Positions 17,222 to 27,006 are shown, counted from the first letter of the stretch. The stretch is 64,000 nucleotides of DNA from an uncultured Alteromonadaceae bacterium (GCA_947494925.1 CANLWS010000013.1:1-64000); one strand, 5' to 3'. A program made the numbers and translations. The notes: a model not told the origin generated them from the letters alone.

Positions 17222-17961
17222 TGAAAGCATTTCAGGAAACTCAGCTCGCCTTTATTGACCATCTGAAGAACCCAGAGGCTAATCAATTTGAGCATGGCAT
17301 CGAAGATCGCAGATTAAAGGTTTATCGTGAACTTTTTTTCAATAATATTAAAGGTTTCCTAAGCACAGGTTTTCCCGTTTTGGAGAGTCTATACTCCGAA
17401 ACACAATGGCAGGCATTAGCCAGACAGTTTTTTGCTGAGCATGAATGTCGTTCGCCTTTTTTTGTTGATATCAGTAAAGAGTTTGTGGAATACCTTAGTA
17501 ATACTTACCAGTTAAAAGAAATTGATCCTCCATTTCTTACTGAGTTGGCGCATTATGAATGGCTTGAATTAGCCATGAGCGTGAAGAAACAGACTCGAGA
17601 TGTTACTTACTGGGATGGTAAGAGTGACATCAACAGTGTCAGCATGTCAGAACTGGCTACCTTAGTCAGTTATCAATTTCCCGTACATCAGATTCGCCCG
17701 GATTTTCAACCTCAGGAACCGGCCGAACCAGCATACATAGTGGTGTACAGAGACGCAGATGACGCCGTTAATTTTACATTGGTCAACGCTGTAACCGCTC
17801 ACCTTTTAAGCCTTGTTCAACAGGAACCTGCAATACAACTTGATGATCTTACTCAGCACATGTGTGATGCGATGCCACAATTGCCTGCAGAACAGATAAA
17901 ACAAGGTACTTTGGACAGTGTTAGTTTATTATTGCAGCAACAAATCTTAGTGACGCATTAA
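17221..17961 (+). CDS. hvfC: DUF2063 RiPP recognition/partner protein (HvfC/BufC-type)
   Basis: A 246-residue DUF2063-family protein, the usual partner of DUF692 enzymes. The N-terminal DUF2063 domain (about 1-100) contains FIDHL, RLKVYRELFFNNI and the GFPVLESL stretch. The C-terminal part (about 115-246) is a small alpha/beta domain ending in a helical region. In characterised systems this protein binds the precursor and delivers it to the oxidase. It is translationally coupled to hvfB by a 1-nt overlap. No DoxX-like fourth gene (hvfD) follows; instead a 40-residue membrane protein lies 100 bp downstream. Confidence 0.9.
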   Translation: MKAFQETQLAFIDHLKNPEANQFEHGIEDRRLKVYRELFFNNIKGFLSTGFPVLESLYSETQWQALARQFFAEHECRSPFFVDISKEFVEYLSNTYQLKEIDPPFLTELAHYEWLELAMSVKKQTRDVTYWDGKSDINSVSMSELATLVSYQFPVHQIRPDFQPQEPAEPAYIVVYRDADDAVNFTLVNAVTAHLLSLVQQEPAIQLDDLTQHMCDAMPQLPAEQIKQGTLDSVSLLLQQQILVTH

Positions 17962-18029
17962 GTACTATTAATTCAGGCGCCATTGCATTAACATTTGCGA
18001 CTTATTTTGATCTCGATTAATACGCATAT

Positions 18030-18050
18030 TAATGAGTATTATCATTGTCT
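18030..18050 (+). promoter_or_regulatory. Possible Fur-like site upstream of the 40-residue membrane protein gene
   Basis: The segment around TATTATCATTGTC resembles half of a Fur box (about 13 of 19 consensus positions by eye, the right half best). It lies just upstream of the ribosome site of the small gene at 18062. The match is modest and AT-rich chance is likely, so this is a weak call. Confidence 0.22.
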
Positions 18051-18061
18051 GGAGCAAGTAA

Positions 18062-18184
18062 ATGCAAAATGAAGAAGCTGTTCAAGATCCGTTTAACTGG
18101 ACTTACTTCCTGATAGCCCTTGTGGTTTTAGTTTCCATACCTCTTATGCACGTCATATTGGGCTGGTTCGTTTACTATTTATAA
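18062..18184 (+). CDS. 40-residue single-span membrane protein, unrecognised
   Basis: A small gene of 40 codons. It has an acidic N-terminus (MQNEEAVQDPFNW), then one hydrophobic helix of about 22 residues (YFLIALVVLVSIPLMHVI) and an aromatic end (GWFVYYL). GGAG lies 8 nt upstream of the ATG, which supports translation. It stands alone between hvfC and apt, 100 bp after hvfC and 35 bp before apt, in the same direction. It could be a membrane accessory to the hvf system or an unrelated small protein; I recognise no family. Confidence 0.6.
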   Translation: MQNEEAVQDPFNWTYFLIALVVLVSIPLMHVILGWFVYYL

Positions 18185-18218
18185 TCCAAACAACTGCCAG
18201 CCATAAAAGAGGAATTCT

Positions 18219-18755
18219 GTGTCTGCTGCATATATAAAATCCGTTGTTAAAACCGTCCCTGACTATCCAAAACCAGGGATCATGTTTCGCGATGTCACAT
18301 CTGTATTGGAAGATCACAAGGCTTATTCGTCAAGTATCAGTTTGTTACTTGACCATTATCGTGAGCTTAATTTTGACAAAGTCGCTGGCACGGAGGCTCG
18401 CGGATTTCTGTTTGGAGCGCCTTTAGCGATTGAACTCGGGATTGGATTTGTTCCAGTTCGAAAACCAAACAAATTGCCCCGTAGCACGATCAGTGAAACC
18501 TATGAACTGGAATATGGTATGGATGCATTGGAAATCCATGAAGATGCCATTAAACCCGGTGAAAGAGTACTGATGATAGATGATCTGCTTGCCACCGGGG
18601 GCACTATGGTTGCTACCGCTAATTTGATTCGCAGACTAGGCGGCATCGCAGAGCACGCAGGCTTTATCATTTCGTTGCCTGAGTTGGGCGGAGAAACCCG
18701 ACTCGAAAACGCAGGGGTTGTTTGCCACTCTTTGTGTGAATTTGAAGGCGAGTAA
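18219..18755 (+). CDS. apt: Adenine phosphoribosyltransferase
   Basis: A 178-residue purine-salvage enzyme making AMP from adenine and PRPP. Diagnostic features are the PRPP-binding motif [13 protein letters not shown] (about 108-120), the FRDVTSVL N-terminal motif, and the [11 protein letters not shown] flexible-loop region. The GTG start at 18219 is preceded by AGAGGAAT, which fixes it. It is followed after 8 nt by dnaX, as in E. coli and many gammaproteobacteria. Confidence 0.96.
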   Translation: MSAAYIKSVVKTVPDYPKPGIMFRDVTSVLEDHKAYSSSISLLLDHYRELNFDKVAGTEARGFLFGAPLAIELGIGFVPVRKPNKLPRSTISETYELEYGMDALEIHEDAIKPGERVLMIDDLLATGGTMVATANLIRRLGGIAEHAGFIISLPELGGETRLENAGVVCHSLCEFEGE

Positions 18756-18763
18756 AAAAACAC

Positions 18764-21178
18764 ATGAGTTATCAGGTTCTGGCGCGTAAATGGCGACCCA
18801 ATGTATTCTCGGAGTTGGTTGGCCAGGAACATGTCGTTTCAGCCATTTCCAATGCGCTGGACAATAATAGACTGCATCACGCTTACTTATTCACTGGTAC
18901 TCGAGGCGTCGGCAAAACTACTATCGCCCGAATCTTCTCTAAAAGCCTGAACTGTGAAACCGGCATGAGCTCAAAGCCATGTGGCGTGTGTGCTACCTGT
19001 AAAGAGATTGAGCAAGGTAATTACATTGATCTGCTGGAAATTGATGCAGCATCCAGAACCAAGGTGGAAGACACCCGGGAATTGCTTGACAATGTGCAGT
19101 ACAAGCCAACCAGAGGTGACTTCAAGGTCTATCTGATTGACGAAGTGCATATGCTATCCAAGCACAGTTTTAATGCCCTGCTAAAGACCCTTGAAGAGCC
19201 GCCTCCTCACGTCAAGTTTTTGTTGGCTACAACGGATCCACAAAAGCTGCCAGTAACGATTTTATCCCGCTGTTTGCAGTTCAACTTAAAAGCACTATCC
19301 AGAACGCAAATTGCCGGACAGTTAGAACATATTCTAAATCAGGAAAATCTGCCGGCTGAAAAGGCGGCGATTGCACAGTTGTCGCGAGCAGCACAAGGCA
19401 GTATGCGGGACGCACTCAGCCTGACTGATCAAGCAATTGCCCAAGGCAATGGCCAAGTGACCAATCAGGTCGTCACTGACATGCTTGGTCTGATGGATAA
19501 AGGTCAAATACTGAAACTTGTGCATGCTGTGCTAAACAAAGATAGTGATGCAGTCTTTGCGCAGGTGGAGCAACTTTCATATCAGGCCCCTGATTATCTG
19601 CAGGTGCTTGCAGAAATTATGAGTTTATTGCATCAGGTTGCACTGACCCAATATGTGCCGGATGCCTGTAAACTTGAGACAGTGTCGGCAAGAGCGATTT
19701 ACCAACTGGCGAAAACCATGCCTGCAGAACAGGTGCAATTGTTGTATCAGATAGCGCTGCAAGGTAAAAAGGATCTTCCTTACGCGGCCGATGGTCGGTC
19801 AGGTTTGGAAATGACGCTGTTGAGAATGCTGGCCTTTACTCCGTCATCGTTGAATCTCGCCCCTGCAGAGTTTGCACAGTTAGACAGCGTTCCGGCCGAT
19901 ATGCCTGATCTATCTGTACAGCCGGAAATTCCAAAGGGAACAGCCGGGAACCCAAGGACCTCTGAATTACATTCTGAACCAGAATCAGCCGTTGTTGACC
20001 AAGCTGCACAGGATGTAGATGCCGAATCTGCAGAGCAAACTGTGTTATTGACTCAACAAGAACAAATTATTGAGCAGGCCGCAGAGCTGCATCCTGGAAT
20101 GAACCATGTGCTGGATGAACCCCAGCCATCAGAAGGTGTTTTGGCTCCTGCCGATTATGAGCAGAACCCGCCTACGGAATTCCATGATATGCCATTTCCG
20201 CAAAGCGATTATGCTGAGTCTGCTCCGACTCCGACCCAGGATGATTTTTCGGCAGGCAATGAAAATAATTTGCAGGCGCCACAAGAACAAGTACAGCCAC
20301 AAGGGAAAAGTACCACCGAGAGTCTGCTTGAACTTAAGTTAAAACTTCAGAATTCTGAATCAGCGCAGCCACAAGAGGAGCCTGTTTCACCTGTAAAAAA
20401 GTCTGAACCTCACAATCAAGACAGCATTGGTCAACTGCTCAGTCGGAAAAACAACCTGGAAGCAGCTGAAACCATTGCTGAGTCAGTCACCGAACCAGAA
20501 ACAGAATTGGCTCAGTCACCAGCCTTACCTGAAGTGACGGAACTAACCCAGCACCTTTATTCTCATACCGATGTTGACGAAAATGTGTCCACCAATCCAG
20601 AGCAAGGAAACGAGGCGGCAAACCAGGAATTACCGCCTTGGGATGACACCGACACTGTGCCTGAGTTCGTGGGAAAAAGAGCGATGGAGCTTGAGCCCCA
20701 ACCAGCGTTTGATCCCAATGCTCATCTGGAAGAAGAGATTGAAGTTGAAGTGGATTTTGAGGTTCCGCCTTTTTTGGAAAGCGGACAAAAGGTGGTGGCT
20801 GCCAATCAGCTGGATACCTGGAGCCAGCTAATTGAACAAATGAATGTGACGGCATTAACTAAGCAACTGGCGCTACATTCTGCTTATTCCAAACAAGAAA
20901 ATCAGGTATTCTTGACCCTATTGGATAGCAAGCAACATTTGGATACGCCGACAGCAAGAGAACAATTGCAAAACGCGTTGTCTGAGTCATTGCAACAAGA
21001 CATTGAGCTTGTCATTAGATTGGATAAGCCAATAAATACACCCTTTGCAGTGCAACAAACGATTAACCAGGTTAGGCAACAGCACGCACAGAAAATCGTC
21101 GAAACCGACGAATCTTTCTCACTGCTACGAAATACTTTTTCTGCTGGAATTGTCGAACAGAGTATTAAACCTAGATAA
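18764..21178 (+). CDS. dnaX: DNA polymerase III tau subunit (with likely gamma by frameshift)
   Basis: An 804-residue clamp-loader ATPase. The Walker A site GTRGVGKT is at 45-52, with four zinc-binding cysteines at C64, C73, C76 and C79. The Walker B/DExx box is in LIDEVHML and the SRC arginine-finger motif in LSRCLQF; domains I-III end near 365. A long acidic, Pro/Gln/Glu-rich linker (about 370-670) leads to a C-terminal domain for DnaB/alpha binding (about 670-804). It is longer than E. coli tau (643) because of the linker. An in-frame A AAA AAG heptamer at 20395-20401 could produce gamma (about 547 residues). ybaB and recR follow, the conserved order. Confidence 0.96.
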   Translation: MSYQVLARKWRPNVFSELVGQEHVVSAISNALDNNRLHHAYLFTGTRGVGKTTIARIFSKSLNCETGMSSKPCGVCATCKEIEQGNYIDLLEIDAASRTKVEDTRELLDNVQYKPTRGDFKVYLIDEVHMLSKHSFNALLKTLEEPPPHVKFLLATTDPQKLPVTILSRCLQFNLKALSRTQIAGQLEHILNQENLPAEKAAIAQLSRAAQGSMRDALSLTDQAIAQGNGQVTNQVVTDMLGLMDKGQILKLVHAVLNKDSDAVFAQVEQLSYQAPDYLQVLAEIMSLLHQVALTQYVPDACKLETVSARAIYQLAKTMPAEQVQLLYQIALQGKKDLPYAADGRSGLEMTLLRMLAFTPSSLNLAPAEFAQLDSVPADMPDLSVQPEIPKGTAGNPRTSELHSEPESAVVDQAAQDVDAESAEQTVLLTQQEQIIEQAAELHPGMNHVLDEPQPSEGVLAPADYEQNPPTEFHDMPFPQSDYAESAPTPTQDDFSAGNENNLQAPQEQVQPQGKSTTESLLELKLKLQNSESAQPQEEPVSPVKKSEPHNQDSIGQLLSRKNNLEAAETIAESVTEPETELAQSPALPEVTELTQHLYSHTDVDENVSTNPEQGNEAANQELPPWDDTDTVPEFVGKRAMELEPQPAFDPNAHLEEEIEVEVDFEVPPFLESGQKVVAANQLDTWSQLIEQMNVTALTKQLALHSAYSKQENQVFLTLLDSKQHLDTPTAREQLQNALSESLQQDIELVIRLDKPINTPFAVQQTINQVRQQHAQKIVETDESFSLLRNTFSAGIVEQSIKPR
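20376..20406 (+). promoter_or_regulatory. Predicted programmed -1 ribosomal frameshift site in dnaX
   Basis: The zero-frame codons GTA AAA AAG (544-546) contain the E. coli-type slippery heptamer A AAA AAG (20395-20401) in the correct phase. After a -1 slip the next codon is GTC and the one after is TGA (20404-20406), so gamma would end one residue past the slip, as in E. coli. An AGGAG at 20376-20380, 14 nt upstream, resembles the stimulatory Shine-Dalgarno element. A strong downstream stem-loop is not obvious. Confidence 0.72.
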
Positions 21179-21221
21179 ATCTGCTTATTGAGCAGACGTA
21201 TACGATTAGAGAGACCAAATT

Positions 21222-21548
21222 ATGTTTAAAGGTGGCATGGGCAATATAATGAAGCAGGCGCAACAAATGCAGGAGCGCATGCAGCAAACACAGGCAGAGC
21301 TTGCCAGTATTGAAGTAACAGGCGAAGCTGGCGCAGGCATGGTAAAGGTCACAATGACCTGCAATCATAATGTCAGGCGTGTTGAGATTGATCCTTCCCT
21401 AATGGAAGACGACAAAGAATTGATAGAAGATTTGATGGCTGCTGCGACTAATGATGCGGTGCGCCGTGTGCAGGAAACATCAAAAGAGAAAATGGCCGAT
21501 GTAACGGGCGGTATGCCGTTACCTCCAGGCTTTAAGATGCCGTTTTAG
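21222..21548 (+). CDS. ybaB: YbaB/EbfC family nucleoid-associated protein
   Basis: A 108-residue DNA-binding protein of the YbaB/EbfC family. It has a Met/Gln-rich N-terminal helix ([17 protein letters not shown]), a central beta region with the [11 protein letters not shown] motif, and the [14 protein letters not shown]-terminus typical of gammaproteobacterial members. It lies between dnaX and recR as in E. coli, 44 bp upstream of recR. Confidence 0.95.
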   Translation: MFKGGMGNIMKQAQQMQERMQQTQAELASIEVTGEAGAGMVKVTMTCNHNVRRVEIDPSLMEDDKELIEDLMAAATNDAVRRVQETSKEKMADVTGGMPLPPGFKMPF

Positions 21549-21591
21549 AAAGTCAGATAGAATCAGTGTTTAAAAACGTTTCAGGTGATAG

Positions 21592-22191
21592 ATGCAGTTT
21601 AGTCCGCTAATTTCAGAACTCGTAAATGCCTTTAAAGTCCTGCCTGGTGTCGGACCAAAAAGTGCGCAACGAATGGCTTTTCATTTGTTAGAACGAAATA
21701 GACAAGGCGCACTTGAGCTAAGCACAGTTTTGCATGATGCAATGGAACACGTTAAACACTGTTCGAAATGCCGGACATTCACAGAATCAGATTTGTGTGA
21801 AATTTGTGGAGACTCCAGAAGATTGGAAAGTGGCCAACTTTGCGTCGTAGAGTCTCCTCAGGATGTGCTGGCCATTGAACAAACCTCTGAATTCAAAGGG
21901 CGCTATTTTGTGTTGATGGGGCATTTGTCGCCTATTGATGGTATTGGTCCGACTGATTTAGGTTTGGATGAATTTGCAGCACTATTAGCGAGTGGTGATT
22001 TTAAGGAAGTGATACTTGCCACTAACCCTACCGTCGAAGGTGAGGCAACAGCGCACTACATTGCCCAATTGTGCAAAGAAAAGGATGTGGCGGCTACCCG
22101 AATAGCTCACGGAGTGCCTGTGGGTGGTGAGTTAGAGTACATTGATGGAAATACCATCACCCACGCATTTACCGGCAGAAGAGCAGTCTGA
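21592..22191 (+). CDS. recR: Recombination protein RecR
   Basis: A 199-residue RecFOR-pathway protein. It has an N-terminal helix-hairpin-helix ([17 protein letters not shown]), a zinc finger with C57, C60, C69 and C72, and a Toprim domain starting near [16 protein letters not shown]-terminal Walker-B-like segment follows ([16 protein letters not shown]). Length and order after ybaB are canonical. Confidence 0.96.
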   Translation: MQFSPLISELVNAFKVLPGVGPKSAQRMAFHLLERNRQGALELSTVLHDAMEHVKHCSKCRTFTESDLCEICGDSRRLESGQLCVVESPQDVLAIEQTSEFKGRYFVLMGHLSPIDGIGPTDLGLDEFAALLASGDFKEVILATNPTVEGEATAHYIAQLCKEKDVAATRIAHGVPVGGELEYIDGNTITHAFTGRRAV

Positions 22192-22328
22192 ACCTTCGCG
22201 ATTTCCAAGTCTAAAAAAAATTCCAAAATAACCCTACTAAATTAGCGATTATTGCTTGAAAAGCACTGAATAGACCCTATTTCCTAGTTCGTCATGAAGT
22301 AAAACAAATAACTAGGAGAAACTTGTCT

Positions 22329-24251
22329 ATGGCTGAAGCAGCCCATCAAGAAACTCATGGATTTCAAACTGAAGTAAAACAATTACTACAGTTAATGATC
22401 CATTCACTTTATTCCAACAAAGAAATCTTCTTACGGGAACTCGTTTCAAACGCAGCAGATGCAGCCGATAAATTGCGCTTCAGAGCGCTGTCAGATGACA
22501 GCTTGTATGAAAACGACGGTGACTTGCATGTGAAGCTGAGCGTCGATAAAGAAGCTGGTACAGTCACCATTGCTGATAATGGTATCGGTATGAGCCGAGA
22601 CGAAGTCATTGAGCACCTTGGTACCATCGCCAAATCGGGTACATCAGAATTTTTTAGCAATCTTTCAGGTGATCAAGCCAAAGATTCTCAGTTGATTGGT
22701 CAGTTTGGTGTTGGTTTTTATTCCGCTTTTATCGTTGCAGATAAAGTGACAGTCAGAAGCCGTGCCGCTGGACAAAGTGCTGACAGAGGCGTTGAGTGGG
22801 AATCAGAAGGCGAAGGCGAATTCACTGTTGCGGACATTGATAAAGCAGAGCGCGGAACAGAAATCGTTCTTCATTTAAGAGAAGAAGAAAAAGAATTCCT
22901 CGATGATTGGCGTTTGCGCTCAATCGTTGGTAAATACTCTGATCACATCAGCATTCCAGTGCAAATGTGGAAAGAAGAAGTACCCGAAAGCGAAGGGCCG
23001 GATGGCGAAAAAATTGAAGCCGTGCCTGGTTTGTGGGAATCGGTCAACAAGGCGACAGCACTGTGGACCCGAGACAAATCTGAAATTAGTGAAGATGAAT
23101 ACAAAGAGTTTTATAAGCATGTTTCTCACGACTTCGCCGATCCATTATTATGGGCGCACAACAAGGTAGAAGGTAAAACTGAATATACCAGTATGCTTTT
23201 TATTCCTGCCAAAGCGCCGTTTGATATGTGGAACAGAGAGCAGAAACATGGGCTTAAACTTTATGTTCAACGTGTCTTCATTATGGATGACGCTGAACAA
23301 TTTATGCCCACATACCTGCGTTTCGTTAAAGGTTTGCTGGACTCAAATGATTTACCGTTGAATGTATCTCGCGAAATTCTGCAAGATAATAAAATTACTC
23401 AGGCTATTCGTCAGGGGTGCACTAAGCGTGTGCTGCAGATGCTTGAAAAAATGGCCAAGAATGACGCCGAAAAATACCAGTCATTCTGGAGTGAGTTTGG
23501 TAACGTGCTGAAAGAAGGCCCGTCTGAAGACTTTGCAAACAAAGAAAAAGTTGCAGGGCTACTTCGTTTTGCTTCTACGCACGATGATAACGAGACTCAG
23601 ACCGTTTCTCTGGCCGATTACGTCGGTCGGATGAAAGAAGGTCAGGATAAGATTTATTATGTGACTGCAGATAGCTTTAAGGCTGCCAAATCAAGCCCGC
23701 ATCTTGAGATTTTCCGTAAGAAAGGCATCGAAGTTTTGCTAATGGCTGACCGCATTGACGAATGGTTAATGTCTCACCTGACTGAATTTGATGAGAAGCA
23801 ATTCCAGTCTGTCACACGTGGTGCTCTTGATCTGGGCGACCTGGATGATGAAGATAGCAAGAAGGCTCAGGAAGAAGCAGAGAAAGAAGTTGAAGGTGTG
23901 CTGGAGCGAGTCAAAACTGCACTGGGTGAGAAAGTGGAAGATGTGAAATTTACTCACAGGCTCACTGATTCTCCTGCTTGCATAGTTGCTGACGAAAACG
24001 GCATGACTACACAGATGATTAAACTGATGCAGTCTGCCGGTCAACCGGTTCCTGAAGCGAAGTATCATTTTGAACTTAATCCCGAGCATCAGTTAGTCAA
24101 AATGTTGGCTGATGTGCAGGACGAAAATCAGTTCAAACAATGGACTGATGTTCTTTATGATCAGGCTGCATTGTCAGAGCAGGGTAGTCTGGCCGATCCT
24201 GCCGGCTTCGTTCAGAATTTGAACAAGCTGTTAATGGACTTGGCAAAATAG
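22329..24251 (+). CDS. htpG: Molecular chaperone HtpG (Hsp90)
   Basis: A roughly 640-residue bacterial Hsp90. The N-terminal GHKL ATPase domain contains [20 protein letters not shown] and the [11 protein letters not shown] lid motif; the middle and C-terminal dimerisation domains follow. The ATG at 22329 is chosen, with AGGAG 10 nt upstream; a TTG two codons earlier is too close to it. It sits between recR and adk as in E. coli, with its own spacer of 137 bp upstream and a terminator at 24278-24303. Confidence 0.95.
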   Translation: MAEAAHQETHGFQTEVKQLLQLMIHSLYSNKEIFLRELVSNAADAADKLRFRALSDDSLYENDGDLHVKLSVDKEAGTVTIADNGIGMSRDEVIEHLGTIAKSGTSEFFSNLSGDQAKDSQLIGQFGVGFYSAFIVADKVTVRSRAAGQSADRGVEWESEGEGEFTVADIDKAERGTEIVLHLREEEKEFLDDWRLRSIVGKYSDHISIPVQMWKEEVPESEGPDGEKIEAVPGLWESVNKATALWTRDKSEISEDEYKEFYKHVSHDFADPLLWAHNKVEGKTEYTSMLFIPAKAPFDMWNREQKHGLKLYVQRVFIMDDAEQFMPTYLRFVKGLLDSNDLPLNVSREILQDNKITQAIRQGCTKRVLQMLEKMAKNDAEKYQSFWSEFGNVLKEGPSEDFANKEKVAGLLRFASTHDDNETQTVSLADYVGRMKEGQDKIYYVTADSFKAAKSSPHLEIFRKKGIEVLLMADRIDEWLMSHLTEFDEKQFQSVTRGALDLGDLDDEDSKKAQEEAEKEVEGVLERVKTALGEKVEDVKFTHRLTDSPACIVADENGMTTQMIKLMQSAGQPVPEAKYHFELNPEHQLVKMLADVQDENQFKQWTDVLYDQAALSEQGSLADPAGFVQNLNKLLMDLAK

Positions 24252-24277
24252 TGCGACTTTGGTCGTAGATAATCTAT

Positions 24278-24303
24278 AAAAACGGGCGTTACAGCCCGTT
24301 TTT
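24278..24303 (+). terminator. Intrinsic terminator after htpG
   Basis: A near-perfect stem AAAAACGGGC/GCCCGTTTTT with loop GTTACA, ending in a T-run, 26 bp past the htpG stop. Confidence 0.88.
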
Positions 24304-24381
24304 GGTGTAAACTGCCAAATAATGGTGATCAGTAGTCATTGAAGGCGTAATCAACTTGTAACCAACAGACGGGTTGTGTAA

Positions 24382-25074
<693 letters not shown>

Positions 25075-25092
25075 TCAAAGCCAAATTATCAG

Positions 25093-25120
25093 AAGCCCGC
25101 AAATTGCGGGCTTTTTTATT
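25093..25120 (+). terminator. Intrinsic terminator after adk
   Basis: A stem GCCCGC/GCGGGC (25095-25100 with 25106-25111) with loop AAATT, followed by TTTTTT, lies 20 bp past the adk stop. Confidence 0.88.
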
Positions 25121-25450
25121 TTTGGAGAGTCGTAAAAATGTTCAGGCGCTAAAAAGGCTTTGTGAAATATTCGGAAACTCAATGAGAAGAATTGCGGAGA
25201 AAAGCGAAATCTAATTTCTAATTTGATGTTTGGATCTGAAGATATGGCGCATTTTTTCCAGAAATGGACTTTGACTCATTTCATACTCCAAATATTGATA
25301 ATGCGTATTACTAAGAACTCTCAGTAACATTCAAAAAATCTGATGGATATTGTGCTGAAATAAACAGTAATCTATTGAAATTGATAAGAGATATGAGGAT
25401 GGGCCTGATGACGTGCACTGCGTGTTACTTTGATGTCTTCATAATATACT
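25121..25450. other. Gene-free stretch between adk terminator and integron cassette
   Basis: AT-rich intergenic DNA. The only reading frames are short (a 33-codon plus-strand frame near 25226 without a ribosome site). No second attC, attI or integrase is visible. The right end, CATAATATACT just before the cassette junction, could provide a -10 element for the cassette gene, whose own leader is only 25 nt, but no convincing -35 was found. Confidence 0.45.
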
Positions 25451-25451
25451 G

Positions 25452-25927
25452 TTAGGCCACATCGAAGAATTGAAGAATGACCGAGATTCGAGAGTTACTC
25501 AAAACCATTGAGCTACATGATTCCACTCTAGATTCATTGAAGATGAACGGCGATGGATCTTTAGAGTTAATCGTCGATATCGATGAAGTCTGGAACAAAG
25601 ATCTCGATAAAAACATTAGTGGTATTGTGTTTTCGTCAGTCTATGAGATATCCGATTTCAAAGTAGATCGTATGAATATCATTGGTTCCATAGAGATCGA
25701 AGATATCGATGACTACGGCACGGATTTTGTAATCCACAATCAAGACAACCTTGATTCAGTGGTAAGGGTATCCATAGAGTTTGTTGCGGGTGGTAGTTTA
25801 AATATAATTTGTTCTGGATCAGCGGGCTACTTGCTGTGTCAGGCCTAACAAAAGCAATCAGTCGGAGCGGTTTTAAGCTGCTTTCGCTTCGCTCAATCAA
25901 CTTAAAACGCGCCCGCTGTTGCTGGCG
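25452..25927 (+). mobile_element. Solitary integron gene cassette (476 bp) inserted outside an integron
   Basis: The left edge is a perfect core site GTTAGGC (25451-25457), the exact reverse complement of the attC distal core GCCTAAC (25843-25849). The cassette would run from the TT of the left core to the G before TT at 25928. One short gene fills it and its stop lies inside the attC core, the usual compact cassette layout. The right junction reads GTTAATG, not GTTAGGC. That is what insertion by IntI at a chance G/TT target gives, since the bases after the G come from the host. No integrase or array is in the window. Confidence 0.82.
25477..25848 (+). CDS. Integron-cassette-encoded acidic protein, 123 residues, function unknown
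   Basis: A small acidic protein, rich in Asp/Glu and beta-branched residues, with no signal peptide or membrane segment. The start region IELHDSTLDSL and later VDIDEVW suggest a compact beta-rich fold. The HDS opening is vaguely like small immunity-type or YxiG-like proteins, but I cannot assign a family. The start ATG is preceded by GAAG motifs. The stop TAA is embedded in the attC core, so gene and attC move as one unit. Lack of a promoter inside the cassette means expression depends on host sequence to the left. Confidence 0.75.
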   Translation: MTEIRELLKTIELHDSTLDSLKMNGDGSLELIVDIDEVWNKDLDKNISGIVFSSVYEISDFKVDRMNIIGSIEIEDIDDYGTDFVIHNQDNLDSVVRVSIEFVAGGSLNIICSGSAGYLLCQA

Positions 25928-25933
25928 TTAATG
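25843..25933 (+). repeat. attC recombination site of the solitary cassette
   Basis: A 91-bp imperfect palindrome from GCCTAAC (25843) to GTTAATG (25933). Arms pair over AAC...AGCAA.CAG..GG.GCG.TTTTAAG (left) with its complement CTTAAAAC.CGC..CC..CTG.TTGCT...GTT (right). At least two unpaired bases occur on one arm only, the extrahelical-base pattern that sets attC polarity. A short Pyr-rich apical segment (CTTTCGCTTCGCTC) forms the loop. Only the last core site departs from the GTTRRRY consensus. Confidence 0.82.
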
Positions 25934-26058
25934 TCTGAATAGTACTTTTTTGAAAATGAATTTATTATCTTCATCGACTGGCTCCATATTGCTCAAAGCA
26001 GCCTATTAGCCATTTGCTACAATTGGTTACTCAATGAGTCATCTATTTCATGCAGTAT

Positions 26059-27006
26059 TCATTCTTGTCCGACCTTCATTAACCTTTCCAGAAAATTTTT
26101 GTTTATACGATATACCGTTGCCGCCTGGGAACCATTCTCCAGGATTTTCTTAATTGAAGATCCATCCGTGCTCACTTTGTAGATATCATAAAATCCATGC
26201 ACATTCTGAGATGAAAAAATGACACTGGAACCATCAGTGGTCCAGGCAGGATCCCACTCTTCAACGCGATTTTTGGTGAGACGCGTCTGGTTGGAACCAT
26301 CAATATTCATTATGTACACTTCTTGATTACCATCTCTATTTGACAAGTACGCGATTTGCGAGCCATCCGGCGAGATCTTTGGTGACATATTGTTTGTATC
26401 ATCGTTTGTGAGCTGAATTAGGTTGCTACCATCGATATCAGCAATACTGATTTGGCTTGGGCTCGCTTTTGACTGGAAAAGAATTCGCCCATCTTGCATA
26501 AATTCAGGTGAACGTCCTTCCAGTGCTTTTACCTGGCGTTGTTCTGAACCATCTGGGTTCATCAACCAGATTTCTTCTTGCCAGTTTTCGTTTTCATCTT
26601 TGTACTCTCTGGCAAAAGCAATGGTTTTGCCATCTGGAGACCAGGCAGGCGCACTGTCCCAAACATGCTTTTTGTGGGTTAGGCGACGGACATTGTTGCC
26701 GTCCATATCGGCAACGTGAATTGACCAGGTTCTGAATTTATCGTATTTGCCGTAGAAGGCGATCTGCTTGCCTGACGGTGACACCGCCGGATAGCCATCG
26801 CTGTCGGTGGCATCGACAAGTTTGATGCGGGTAATCCCTTCTTCATCGCTTAAATAAATAGCTTTGCTCTTTCCTTCCTTATGTCCATAAACAATGGATA
26901 AAGGCTGATTGTCCACTTTTTTGATGCTTTGACACCCAGTTGTTAAGCCAAGCGTAAAGCTGGAAAGTAGCAGTATTGTTATTCCGGTAAACCTTTTAGC
27001 TTCCAT
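26059..27006 (-). CDS. PD40/TolB-like beta-propeller lipoprotein
   Basis: A 315-residue exported lipoprotein (signal 1-24, lipobox TTGC, Cys about 25). It has repeated TolB-propeller blades, each with an SPDGK/SPSGK-type turn and D-x-DGSN linker (YPAVSPSGKQIAF, APAWSPDGKTIAF, SPKISPDGSQIAY, DPAWTTDGSSVIF). Such propellers usually act as periplasmic scaffolds. It is not TolB itself, because no Tol-Pal genes are near and the N-terminal TolB domain is missing. It is convergent with the cassette and adk, and stands alone. A second protein of this type is at 49383-50327. Function unknown. Confidence 0.82.
   Translation of the reverse strand: MEAKRFTGITILLLSSFTLGLTTGCQSIKKVDNQPLSIVYGHKEGKSKAIYLSDEEGITRIKLVDATDSDGYPAVSPSGKQIAFYGKYDKFRTWSIHVADMDGNNVRRLTHKKHVWDSAPAWSPDGKTIAFAREYKDENENWQEEIWLMNPDGSEQRQVKALEGRSPEFMQDGRILFQSKASPSQISIADIDGSNLIQLTNDDTNNMSPKISPDGSQIAYLSNRDGNQEVYIMNIDGSNQTRLTKNRVEEWDPAWTTDGSSVIFSSQNVHGFYDIYKVSTDGSSIKKILENGSQAATVYRINKNFLERLMKVGQE

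Noticed and set aside
25226-25330. 33-codon plus-strand frame between adk and the cassette
   Set aside because: No ribosome site, no recognisable protein features and AT-rich intergenic composition.
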